Positions 26,835 through 34,978 of a stretch of 64,000 nucleotides of DNA are shown in pieces. The translations under genes and the position numbers were made by a program. The stretch comes from Rubrolithibacter danxiaensis. GTDB taxonomy: Bacteria > Bacteroidota > Bacteroidia > Sphingobacteriales > Sphingobacteriaceae. The DNA is taken from NCBI RefSeq assembly GCF_047272945.1, contig NZ_JBKOPS010000007.1, positions 124,001-188,000 on the forward strand, in the 5' to 3' direction. Within the stretch, counting starts at the first letter, position 1; the number at the start of each line of letters is the position of its first letter. The notes below the pieces were generated by a model. It did no database searches and was not told the origin of the DNA. It worked only from the letters and a program-made list of their open reading frames with translations.

Positions 26835-27542
26835 AATCTCAAATAATACCAGGGAAAGGATTGCAGCAAAAGCTGTGTTAAGAAAATTAACTGAATTGTT
26901 GTTCAAATAGCCTTTTCGCTGTAAAGAAGCACCTAATATTGAATCAAAAACATTACCGGCTAATCCTGAAATTGTTATAGTAAAAAAACTTTGGTTAAAA
27001 CCTCGGAGAATTGAAAAGATACAAGCAATAATCAGCGCTCCTGCAAAACCAAAAAGTGTTCCTTCTGTGCTTATAACTCCGTCCAGCCCTCGCTTATCTT
27101 TTTTAAAGCTGATACTGTTGTAAAAATTTTTGCCATACACATTTCCCATTTCGGATGATAAAGTATCAGCTGTTGCAGAAGCAAAACTGGCTGCTATCAT
27201 TAATTCAAACAATTGTCGTTCTGCCGTAAGAATTAAGGAAAGAAGTCCGACTATTCCTGCAGCTCCGGCGTTTGCCAACACTTGCGACGTTGTCCTTCTT
27301 CCTTCGTTTTTTTCAACCAGAAAAAGCTGTTCTTTCTTTTTTATTTTCCAGGAAGTTGCAACGGAACCAAATACAAAAAATGCAGCAAGCATTGCAATGC
27401 CGGTAAAACCAGCACCGGCGAAAATACAAATTGCCACAATCCCACCTGTTAAGGCAGCTGGCAGGGTAAGTTTTTGCGTTTTAACACTCAGGAATATTCC
27501 GACGGAAAGAATGAGCAGAAGGAATAAATAAGCATAAGGCAT
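26817..27542 (-). CDS. DUF92 family membrane protein
   Basis: 241-residue polytopic membrane protein from the ATG at 27542. It has six or more hydrophobic segments and the family blocks VFGSVATSWKIKKKEQ, RTTSQVLANAGAAGIVGLLS, ASATADTLSSEMGNVYGK and GLDGVISTEGTLFGFAGAL. The plant homologue VTE6 is a phytyl-phosphate kinase. The bacterial role is unsettled, so an isoprenoid-phosphate kinase activity is only a suggestion. A TTG six bases upstream is the alternative start. Confidence 0.88.
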   Translation of the reverse strand: MPYAYLFLLLILSVGIFLSVKTQKLTLPAALTGGIVAICIFAGAGFTGIAMLAAFFVFGSVATSWKIKKKEQLFLVEKNEGRRTTSQVLANAGAAGIVGLLSLILTAERQLFELMIAASFASATADTLSSEMGNVYGKNFYNSISFKKDKRGLDGVISTEGTLFGFAGALIIACIFSILRGFNQSFFTITISGLAGNVFDSILGASLQRKGYLNNNSVNFLNTAFAAILSLVLFEILQRVT

Positions 27543-27670
27543 AATCAAAGTAAATGCTTTTATCCCAAAATATTTAACATTTATCTCTTCGCGTTTAACA
27601 TTATTTAACTAAAAAATTGTATCACCCTGTATTATATTTACTGAGTAATTTTTCTTCAATATTTTTTTTT

Positions 27671-27698
27671 AAAAAGGGCTCTGAATGGAGCTCTTTTT
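27671..27698 (-). terminator. Terminator of the metallophosphoesterase gene
   Basis: Stem AAAAAGGGCTC / GAGCTCTTTTT with one G-U pair and loop TGAATG, directly after the stop at 27702. T run on the exit side. Confidence 0.65.
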
Positions 27699-27701
27699 AG
27701 T

Positions 27702-28949
27702 TTAAGCAGTTTTTTTCAATGTAATAACCGTTATTTCCGGCCAGATTCCGATTCTGCCGGAAAATCCTAAAAAACCAAATCCACGATTTACATTTAATAC
27801 GCGGCCATTCTCCATTGCAATTCCTGCCCAGTTTGGATAGCGATATTTTACAGGACTCCATTTGAATCCGAAAATTTCAATTCCAAACTGCATTCCATGG
27901 GTATGGCCAGAAAGAGTAAGATGAACCTTAACAGGATAATTCTTTACTTGTGCATCCCAATGAGACGGATCGTGCGAAAGAAGCACTTTAAAAGCAGATG
28001 GATCAATTCCATTCAGCGCTTTACGAAGATCCCCCCTTTGTCCAAAACCCAGACCCCAGTTTTCTACACCCAATAATGCTATTTTTTGCCCTCCTTTTTC
28101 AACAATAACATGCTCGTCCAGCAGTAACCTGAAGCCGATTTGCTGATGATATCTTTTTAGCTCCGCAAGGTTTTTCTGTTTCTCTTCATTGTTGTGCCAA
28201 GGCACATAATCGCCATAATCATGATTCCCCAGAATGGAAAATTGTCCCAAGGGAGATTTTATCTGGGAGAACTGTTCAATCCAGGGAATAATCTCTTTAG
28301 CCTTATTATTTACAAGATCGCCGGTAAAAACAAATACATCAGATTTTTGGGCTTTGATGAGATTTATTCCTTTTTGTACTTCCTTTTTGTTATCCAGCCC
28401 ACCTGCATGGACATCAGAGATTTGTGTGATGGTAAAATTGTGAAAGTTCCCGGGCAGGTCTTTAAAGTATAAAGTATGCCGGTGCACCTTGTAATGATAT
28501 TTCCCCCTGGTAACACCAAAAAGAAAGGAAAAGAAAGGTATGGCTGCAAGTAAGAAAGTTATCTCAGTTAGAAGTAAAGATCGCTGAGGCAATTGAAAGC
28601 CATTTCCACTTGAATAGTAACTAACAGCACCTACAATAACCCGACCTGTATCCTGCAAAAAAAGAAAGAAAATAAAAACAAGTTTGGTTACAAACAGCGT
28701 TAAAAAAGCGTTGAATACAGTATTAAACAGCAAAGTGAATTCGCGGGCGGGAAACAAGCGATAAAAAAGATAAATGAATAAAAAAACCAGTCCGGAAGAT
28801 ATAACCCAAAAGCTTGTATGAATTATTTGCTGTAATCCTGCCGATAGAGATGCTGTTATTACTTTTATTCCCTCAAACACATATAGGTCAGTTAAAAAGG
28901 AAATCAATAGGAGCGCAATAAAAGGCGCAATATTTATTTTGTTTCGCAT
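27702..28949 (-). CDS. Membrane-anchored metallophosphoesterase
   Basis: 415 residues. The N-terminal half (about 1-150) has four hydrophobic helices. The C-terminal calcineurin-like domain carries the metal-site motifs ISDVHAGG, VFTGDLVNN, LGNHDYGDY, LSHDPSHWD and LSGHTHGMQFG, which are complete. This arrangement is common in YkuE-like membrane phosphoesterases. The substrate may be a lipid or nucleotide phosphate but cannot be read from sequence. It is divergent from htpG. Confidence 0.9.
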   Translation of the reverse strand: MRNKINIAPFIALLLISFLTDLYVFEGIKVITASLSAGLQQIIHTSFWVISSGLVFLFIYLFYRLFPAREFTLLFNTVFNAFLTLFVTKLVFIFFLFLQDTGRVIVGAVSYYSSGNGFQLPQRSLLLTEITFLLAAIPFFSFLFGVTRGKYHYKVHRHTLYFKDLPGNFHNFTITQISDVHAGGLDNKKEVQKGINLIKAQKSDVFVFTGDLVNNKAKEIIPWIEQFSQIKSPLGQFSILGNHDYGDYVPWHNNEEKQKNLAELKRYHQQIGFRLLLDEHVIVEKGGQKIALLGVENWGLGFGQRGDLRKALNGIDPSAFKVLLSHDPSHWDAQVKNYPVKVHLTLSGHTHGMQFGIEIFGFKWSPVKYRYPNWAGIAMENGRVLNVNRGFGFLGFSGRIGIWPEITVITLKKTA

Positions 28950-29013
28950 ATACTTAATACTGACGGTTTAGAGCCTGAAAAATTTCATTTTGTTACCTAC
29001 CCGTTTACTGGCG

Positions 29014-29056
29014 CTGACAATTTGACAAAAAAAGGACTTTTGGAACAGCTGTTGAG
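29014..29056 (+). promoter_or_regulatory. Candidate sigma-54-like or heat-shock promoter of htpG
   Basis: TGGAAC-N5-TTGAG at 29041-29056 keeps the GG and TTG spacing of a -24/-12 sigma-54 site (consensus TGGCAC-N5-TTGCA) with three mismatches. It lies 30 bases before the ATG. It is preceded by TGACAATTTGACA (29014-29028 region), a direct-repeat-like block. No TAnnTTTG site is present. Role inferred. Confidence 0.4.
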
Positions 29057-29085
29057 CAGAAAGGAAAAACATCAATTTAAAGACT

Positions 29086-30969
29086 ATGCAAGAGAAAGGA
29101 ACTATATCAATTCACACCGAAAACATCTTCCCGATAATTAAAAAATTTCTCTACTCCGACCACGAGATCTTTCTTCGGGAATTAGTTTCTAATGCGGTAG
29201 ATGCCACACAAAAAATAAAGCGTCTATCATCTTTAGGGAAATATCAGGGTGAACTTGGCAATCTGATGGTTGAAGTCGCTTTTGATGAGAACAAAAAAAC
29301 ACTCACTATCTCTGATCGCGGAATAGGAATGACCGCTGAAGAAATAAAAAAATACATCAACCAGATTGCCTTTTCTGGTGCTACAGAATTTGTTGAGAAG
29401 TTTAAAGACGCAAAGGATGCGAATGAACTGATCGGAAAATTTGGATTAGGCTTTTATTCCGCATTTATGGTTGCCGATAAAGTGGAAATAAAAACGCTTT
29501 CTTACCAGGAAGGTTCTGAACCGGCCCGATGGATTTGTGATGGAAGTACTGAATTTGAAATCACGGAAGGAAGCCGAACCGAAAGAGGTACAGACATCAT
29601 CTTATACATAAATCAGGATTCCGAGGAGTTCTTGTCGAAATTTAAATTGCAGGAAATACTGGATAAATATTGCAAATTCTTGCCCGTGCCAATTAAGTTG
29701 GGAACAAAAACAGAAGAAATCCCTGCCGGTGAAGACGAAGAAGGAAAACCAAAATACGACTCGGTTGAGGTTGATAATATCATCAATAATACCAATCCGA
29801 TATGGACTAAATCTCCTGCAGATTTAAAGGACGAAGATTATCTTGCTTTTTATAAAGAGCTTTATCCTTTCTCGGAAGATCCTCTTTTCTGGATACACCT
29901 GAACGTAGATTATCCCTTCAATTTAACCGGAGTTCTTTATTTCCCTAAAGTGAAAAATGATTTCGAACTGCAGAGAAATAAAATCAAGTTATTCTCCCGT
30001 CAGGTATTTATTACAGATGAAGTAAAAGATATTGTTCCGGAATTTTTGATGCTTCTGCATGGGGTTATTGATTCTCCGGACATCCCGTTAAATGTTTCGA
30101 GAAGCTTTTTACAGGCCGACAGTAATGTTAAAAAAATCAACAATTACATCACCAAGAAAGTTGCTGATAAGTTAGCTGAACTATTTAAAAAAGACCGCAA
30201 ATCTTTTGAGGAAAAATGGCAGGATATTGGGCTGTTTGTAAAATATGGAATTATAAGCGAAGATAAATTTTATGATAAGGCTAAAGAATTTGCTTTACTA
30301 ACTAATACCAGTAAACAGCATTTTACACTCGAAGAGTATAAAGACAAAGTTAAGGATCATCAGACCGATAAAGACGGAACGCTGGTTTACCTTTACACAA
30401 CCGACGCGGCTAAACAGGATGCATTCATCCAGTCTGCTCATAAAAAAGATTACGATGTCCTGCTGATGGACTCTCCTATTGATAACCATTTCATCAGCCA
30501 TTTGGAACAGAAATTAGAGAAAACATCTTTAAAAAGAGTGGATTCAGACGTTATAGATAAACTGATCAGGAAAGACGATAATCCTGCACATGCGTTAACT
30601 GAAGAGCAAACCGAAAAAGTAAAAACGATCTTTGAAAAGGCGATACAAAAGCCAAATATGAAAGTGGAGATCGAAAGTCTTAATCCGGATGAATTGCCCG
30701 TAAGTGTAACGATGGATGAGTTTATGCGCCGGATGAAAGACATGGCTCAGATGGGTGGAGGAATGAGTTTTTACGGTGCTTTCCCTGAAAATTATAAGGT
30801 TGCTGTCAACGGAAACCATCCTTTGATCAATAAAATTCTTCAGGCTGAAGGAGAAGAAACTCAATCGCAGCTCGCGAAACAAGCATTCGACCTTGCCTTA
30901 CTATCGCAGGGAATGTTAACCGGTGCTGAACTTACAGCATTTGTAAAAAGAAGTGTAGAACTGATATAA
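29086..30969 (+). CDS. htpG: Molecular chaperone HtpG (Hsp90)
   Basis: ATP-dependent cytosolic chaperone, 627 residues, typical length. The N-terminal GHKL ATPase domain has FLRELVSNAVDATQKIKRL, ISDRGIGMTAEEIKKYINQI and GKFGLGFYSAF. The middle domain has DSPDIPLNVSRSFLQAD, and the C-terminal dimerisation domain ends near ELTAFVKRSVELI without the eukaryotic MEEVD. ATG start 30 bases after the proposed promoter; strong terminator downstream. Confidence 0.97.
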   Translation: MQEKGTISIHTENIFPIIKKFLYSDHEIFLRELVSNAVDATQKIKRLSSLGKYQGELGNLMVEVAFDENKKTLTISDRGIGMTAEEIKKYINQIAFSGATEFVEKFKDAKDANELIGKFGLGFYSAFMVADKVEIKTLSYQEGSEPARWICDGSTEFEITEGSRTERGTDIILYINQDSEEFLSKFKLQEILDKYCKFLPVPIKLGTKTEEIPAGEDEEGKPKYDSVEVDNIINNTNPIWTKSPADLKDEDYLAFYKELYPFSEDPLFWIHLNVDYPFNLTGVLYFPKVKNDFELQRNKIKLFSRQVFITDEVKDIVPEFLMLLHGVIDSPDIPLNVSRSFLQADSNVKKINNYITKKVADKLAELFKKDRKSFEEKWQDIGLFVKYGIISEDKFYDKAKEFALLTNTSKQHFTLEEYKDKVKDHQTDKDGTLVYLYTTDAAKQDAFIQSAHKKDYDVLLMDSPIDNHFISHLEQKLEKTSLKRVDSDVIDKLIRKDDNPAHALTEEQTEKVKTIFEKAIQKPNMKVEIESLNPDELPVSVTMDEFMRRMKDMAQMGGGMSFYGAFPENYKVAVNGNHPLINKILQAEGEETQSQLAKQAFDLALLSQGMLTGAELTAFVKRSVELI

Positions 30970-30986
30970 AATAAGCAAATTATTTA

Positions 30987-31020
30987 AGAGACCCACTGTC
31001 CAGTGGGTCTTCTTATTTTT
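30987..31020 (+). terminator. Rho-independent terminator of htpG
   Basis: Stem AGACCCAC / GTGGGTCT with a short loop followed by TCTTATTTTT, 20 bases after the htpG stop and before the convergent sirtuin gene. Confidence 0.85.
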
Positions 31021-31027
31021 TAACATT

Positions 31028-31717
31028 TCATATTCGTTCCAGAAGTTCCTTCACCAGTTTTGGAACACCGATGGTGGCTTTTTCACGAATTGCTGTAAGG
31101 TTCTTAACCTTTAAATCAGGAGTAGCTGGATCAACTAAAAATTTTTCGGCATCGTGAGGAACAAAGTCTATCAGGCCGGCTGCCGGATAGACCGCCAGAG
31201 AAGTTCCGATAACAATAAAAATATTCGCTTCAGCAGCTATTTGTGCAGCTTTTTCTATCATCGGCACCGGCTCGCCAAACCAAACCACATGAGGGCGAAG
31301 TTGGGAGCCTAATTCACACTTCTCACCCATTTTTATTTCATCGCCTTCCATTAAATAAGTAAGATTTGGATTTTTACTTGATTGAGATCTGGTTATTATT
31401 CCATGCAAATGAATAATATTTGATGATCCTGCCCTTTCGTGCAAATCATCTATATTCTGTGTTACAATAACTACCTCGTATTTCTTTTCCAATTCCGCCA
31501 ATGCGATATGTGCTGCATTTGGCGAAGCGGCCAGCACATCCTTCCGGCGCATGTTGTAAAAATCCTGAACCAGAGCCGGATTGCTTATCCATGCCTCTGG
31601 CGTTGCAACTTCATAAACATCGTAGCCTTCCCATAATCCATCCGAATCACGGAAAGTTTTTAAACCACTTTCAGCAGAGATTCCAGCGCCGGTTAGCACT
31701 ACAATTTTTGGCTTCAT
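31028..31717 (-). CDS. SIR2-family NAD-dependent deacylase (zinc-finger-less)
   Basis: 229-residue sirtuin that removes acyl groups from lysine using NAD. NAD-binding motifs are GAGISAESGLKTFRDSDGLW and TQNIDDLHERAGS, with the catalytic His in HLHG. The four zinc-ligand Cys normally found after HLHG are absent; the segment RSQSSKNPNL contains none. FYNMRR near residue 70 matches the Tyr-x-x-Arg pattern that gives SIRT5/CobB-type enzymes preference for succinyl and malonyl groups. It is the last gene of the B12-riboswitch unit, 56 bases after the PP-loop gene. Confidence 0.9.
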   Translation of the reverse strand: MKPKIVVLTGAGISAESGLKTFRDSDGLWEGYDVYEVATPEAWISNPALVQDFYNMRRKDVLAASPNAAHIALAELEKKYEVVIVTQNIDDLHERAGSSNIIHLHGIITRSQSSKNPNLTYLMEGDEIKMGEKCELGSQLRPHVVWFGEPVPMIEKAAQIAAEANIFIVIGTSLAVYPAAGLIDFVPHDAEKFLVDPATPDLKVKNLTAIREKATIGVPKLVKELLERI

Positions 31718-31773
31718 AAAGTTTATTGTTCAAAATATTTTTATACATAAGGATGGAAACTTGCAACCAAGGA

Positions 31774-32463
31774 TTAATACAGATCAAGATACCAAAAACC
31801 TGCTTTTTTATCTCTATCTAATGATAACTGACGGTATTCTTTATTTCCGGTTTTAAAATTAACAGGCTTCTTAAACACAGGCCCGTCAAAACAAAAAGTA
31901 TGAAATTCTCCATTTTCTCCGCAGGGATCTATCCCTTCCGGCAAATCAAGTAAAAAACGTTCATTTAATTCCCTGCCGAGCCAACTATCGTCTAAATAAA
32001 GGTTACTTGTGCAGCAAATAATTGTTTTAAATCCCGAAGCTAAAAAATCAGCTAAGTATTGCCGCGTATCTCTCTTCCATAAAGGAAAAATAGCAGAAAG
32101 ACCCTTTTGTTTTAACAGGTCTTCCCTGTATTGCTTCAGGTCTTCTAAAAAAATATCTCCAAAAATTACAAATTCAATTCCCTCTGCTTTCAGTCGTAAC
32201 AACATTTTATTCAATTCCTTTTCATACAACTGATTTGAAGAACCGGCCGGAACATACATTTTATAAAGAGGCAAGCCAGTCTCTTCTGCTTGTTTATCCA
32301 GTAAATATTCCCGGATGCCATGCATAGAAATACGTTTATATTCCTCAGAAAGAGTGGTAACAAGGCAAGCAACCCTGATTTCCGGATAATGCTTCTGTAC
32401 CAGGTACAGAGCAAATGCCGAATCTTTACCACCGCTCCAGAACAATGCTGCGTTTTTTTTCAT
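31774..32463 (-). CDS. PP-loop ATP pyrophosphatase, Dph6/diphthine-ammonia ligase-like
   Basis: 229-residue N-type ATP pyrophosphatase. The PP-loop is FWSGGKDSAFALY at residues 8-20, followed by MHGIREYLLDKQAEETGLPL, GIEFVIFGDIFLEDLKQYRE and GIDPCGENGEFHTF, all hallmarks of the Dph6-related family. Bacteria lack diphthamide, so the substrate is something else. Amide ligation on a corrinoid or a cofactor would fit the B12 context but is speculation. It lies 39 bases after the receptor gene under the cobalamin riboswitch. Confidence 0.86.
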   Translation of the reverse strand: MKKNAALFWSGGKDSAFALYLVQKHYPEIRVACLVTTLSEEYKRISMHGIREYLLDKQAEETGLPLYKMYVPAGSSNQLYEKELNKMLLRLKAEGIEFVIFGDIFLEDLKQYREDLLKQKGLSAIFPLWKRDTRQYLADFLASGFKTIICCTSNLYLDDSWLGRELNERFLLDLPEGIDPCGENGEFHTFCFDGPVFKKPVNFKTGNKEYRQLSLDRDKKAGFWYLDLY

Positions 32464-32502
32464 AACAAAAAAGCGGAAATTTTTTATTCCCGCTAAATAA
32501 GA

Positions 32503-34464
32503 TTATTGAATAGTATACCTTATTCCCGCATTAAAATTCCTGCCTCTTGTATTATAGCCCTGCCATTCCACATATTTTTCATCCAGCAGATTTTTTACAT
32601 CAATAAATAAAGTAAGTCTGCGGGTAGGAATAATTTGCAGATAAGCATCAAGCAAAGAGAAAGAACGTTGGGTTAATATGTCTGTTTTAAAAGTGGTATT
32701 GTTATAAAACGGATCGGAACGTTCTCCCGTATATTTATAAATCAGGTTCAGCGAAAGCGCTTTGTTAAAGCTATAGCCAGCATTGGCTCCAAAAGAATTT
32801 TTAGGCCGGCGGTACAAATATTCAGTCACAGCTCCTGTTGCATCTTTTCCTTCGCCTTCAACATAGGCATACCAGGCATTAAAGGATAATTTCTCGGTGG
32901 GATTGGTATTCAACTCCAGCTCAAAGCCTTTATCTTTTTGCGAATTACCGGTTCGGTATTGCGAAGCAAAAGTGACGGGGTCTGAATAAAAATAAATCAG
33001 GTCTGTAATATCCCTTTTAAAGAAAGAAGCTGTAAACGTAACTTTTGAAACAATTAATTCCAGATCCAGTCCACCCTCGTATGAAGTGGACTTTTCAGGC
33101 TTTAAATCCTGATTTCCGTATTGTGAATACAGTTGATAAAGGCTTGGAACTTTATAAGCAGAAGCTAAACTGGCGAATATTTTATAGCGGTTTACTATAA
33201 CGTAAGATGGATTTATGGTATAAGTGTAATTATTGCCATACTCCGAATGATTATTATATCGACCCCCCAGTTCGAAATTAAAGCCTGCTTTATTGTGGAA
33301 AAACAAACTTGCAAAACCGCTGAAAATCGAGTTGTTTGCAGAGTCTGAAGATAAATAGGAATTATAAGGTCCAAAATCGCTTAATGATTCATACACCTGG
33401 TCAGATTTTGTATCCCGGTAATTCAAGCCTGCTGTCAAATCCAGATTCTCAACTAACTGCTGATTCAGTACAGCTTCTGAATATGTTATTTTTCCGGTAT
33501 TCCGTTGCTTTGCACTTCCATTGTCACCGCCACCAGCCAGGTTAATGAAATTATTCCACACGTTATTCTGATTAACATTAACGTTTAAAACCCCTTTTCG
33601 CAGATTGTATTTCAGATTTAGGCCACCAAAGAGAAAGGTATTTTTACCGGTATAATTGGCGTCATCAGTAAAAGCTCCGGCATCCAGATCAAACTTATTT
33701 TGAGTTAGTTGCAGATTGGCACTTAAACTTAATCTATCAGTTAATTCCTGATTTATTCGGGAGTTTAAAGCGAGCTGGTTTAGGCCATCTTTATCGAAAC
33801 TACTATTTCCTGTAGCGTCTTTTGCAATAGAAAACCCGTCGGTAGCAGTGTTGCTGAAATTTACCGCGATGCCTGTTTTATTTTTCGTTCCGTTTAAACC
33901 AATTGCTTCCTTATGTGAGCCATAATTTCCGGCGGAAAGAAGAACATCCGCATTCAGTTTATCTGCAGAAGGTTTTTTAGTAATGATGTTAATTACTCCC
34001 GCTACTGCATCCGAACCATATAAGGTTGAATTAACTCCACGTAAAATTTCAACCCGTTCTATCTGGTCGATAGCAAAAGAACTGATATCGTATTCGGAAG
34101 TAATACCTGATGAATTATTAACGGGAATGCCGTCAATCAAAATAAGTGTGTAACCAGCAGCGGCTCCGCGTGTGTATACGGAGATATTGGAACCAAAACC
34201 ACCTCCGCTACCAGAAAGTGTAAGTCCCGCAACATTATTTAAAACCTCCGGCAGGGTTCTCCCCTGACTTTGCAGCAATTGTTTCGAATTTATAACACGC
34301 ACAACACGGCCAATTTCTGATTGTTTTCTTGGCGACCGTGATGCCGTAACCACAACTTCGTCTAAGGAATGAGCATTTTTTTCCTGTGCTAAAGCGGAAC
34401 TTGCAAAAAGAATAACCGGAATAAGCACAGTGCTTGCAATAATTTGAATGTAAGTTTGTTTCAT
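32503..34464 (-). CDS. TonB-dependent receptor, BtuB-like (vitamin B12 uptake)
   Basis: 653-residue outer-membrane active transporter. It has a signal peptide (ends SALAQE), a TonB-box-like start (DEVVVTASRSPRK), a plug domain (about 45-150; LLQSQGRTLPEVLNNVAGL, VEILRGVNSTLYGSDAVAG) and a 22-strand-type barrel ending FNAGIRYTIQ with terminal aromatic pattern. Corrinoid specificity is inferred from the cobalamin riboswitch in its leader. It heads an operon with the PP-loop ATPase and sirtuin genes. No BtuFCD genes are in the window. Confidence 0.92.
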   Translation of the reverse strand: MKQTYIQIIASTVLIPVILFASSALAQEKNAHSLDEVVVTASRSPRKQSEIGRVVRVINSKQLLQSQGRTLPEVLNNVAGLTLSGSGGGFGSNISVYTRGAAAGYTLILIDGIPVNNSSGITSEYDISSFAIDQIERVEILRGVNSTLYGSDAVAGVINIITKKPSADKLNADVLLSAGNYGSHKEAIGLNGTKNKTGIAVNFSNTATDGFSIAKDATGNSSFDKDGLNQLALNSRINQELTDRLSLSANLQLTQNKFDLDAGAFTDDANYTGKNTFLFGGLNLKYNLRKGVLNVNVNQNNVWNNFINLAGGGDNGSAKQRNTGKITYSEAVLNQQLVENLDLTAGLNYRDTKSDQVYESLSDFGPYNSYLSSDSANNSIFSGFASLFFHNKAGFNFELGGRYNNHSEYGNNYTYTINPSYVIVNRYKIFASLASAYKVPSLYQLYSQYGNQDLKPEKSTSYEGGLDLELIVSKVTFTASFFKRDITDLIYFYSDPVTFASQYRTGNSQKDKGFELELNTNPTEKLSFNAWYAYVEGEGKDATGAVTEYLYRRPKNSFGANAGYSFNKALSLNLIYKYTGERSDPFYNNTTFKTDILTQRSFSLLDAYLQIIPTRRLTLFIDVKNLLDEKYVEWQGYNTRGRNFNAGIRYTIQ

Positions 34465-34746
34465 CTAATATTTGTTTTTTTGATGTGATGAGACCTTCTG
34501 AGTATGCTGCAACTACCGGATTCAATTCCGATTTATCGACTGCCTGCTCATCGTAGTCCCATCTGATAAATTTTGTTGAAATAAAACATCCTTGCACTGC
34601 ATAATTTTCCGGATTAATTATAAAACAGCTCCGTGATTCTCTATTTCACTTTTATAATTCAGGCAATAAAAAGATGAAAAATCAAAAATGAGAATACAGC
34701 GAAGTATTACCATTCAAGCTTCAATCCCCGAAAGCCGAATTATTAA

Positions 34747-34920
34747 TGTGCCTGGCAGGTCTTCTGACTTACTCCCGGTTACTTGCCTTCCCATTTGCTT
34801 AAGCAAACAGTGGCTTTGAATTAGTAACCGTTGCGGAGAACACAGCAGCGGGTCTGTTCATGATTTTCACATGATTCCCTTTTAATCCTATCGGCGAAGC
34901 CGACGAGAACCAAAGCGCTG
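34747..34920 (-). promoter_or_regulatory. Cobalamin riboswitch
   Basis: Minus-strand leader of the BtuB-like gene carries the conserved order of the class: GGGAATCATGTGAAAATC, ACAGACCCGCTGCTGTG, GCCACTG (B12 box core), GGGAAGGC and AGTCAGAAGACCTGCC. Outer helix arms TTTGGTTC and the closing region flank it. Binding of adenosylcobalamin would shut off expression of the downstream receptor operon. The 280 bases from the riboswitch to the receptor ATG show no separate gene. Confidence 0.95.
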
Positions 34921-34951
34921 CAAATGTATAATAGATTAATTGAATTTACAA
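34921..34951 (-). promoter_or_regulatory. Bacteroidota-type promoter TTG-N20-TAnnTTTG for the B12 operon
   Basis: On the minus strand TTG (34951-34949) is followed after 20 bases by TACATTTG (34928-34921). That places transcription start at the first bases of the riboswitch. It is the best promoter match in the window. Confidence 0.75.
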
Positions 34952-34978
34952 CAGGTTGATTTCAGGAAAGAAAGCGGT

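Noticed and set aside
34235..34597. 120-residue minus-strand frame covering the receptor leader
   Set aside because: It overlaps the receptor gene in another frame and starts inside the riboswitch leader.
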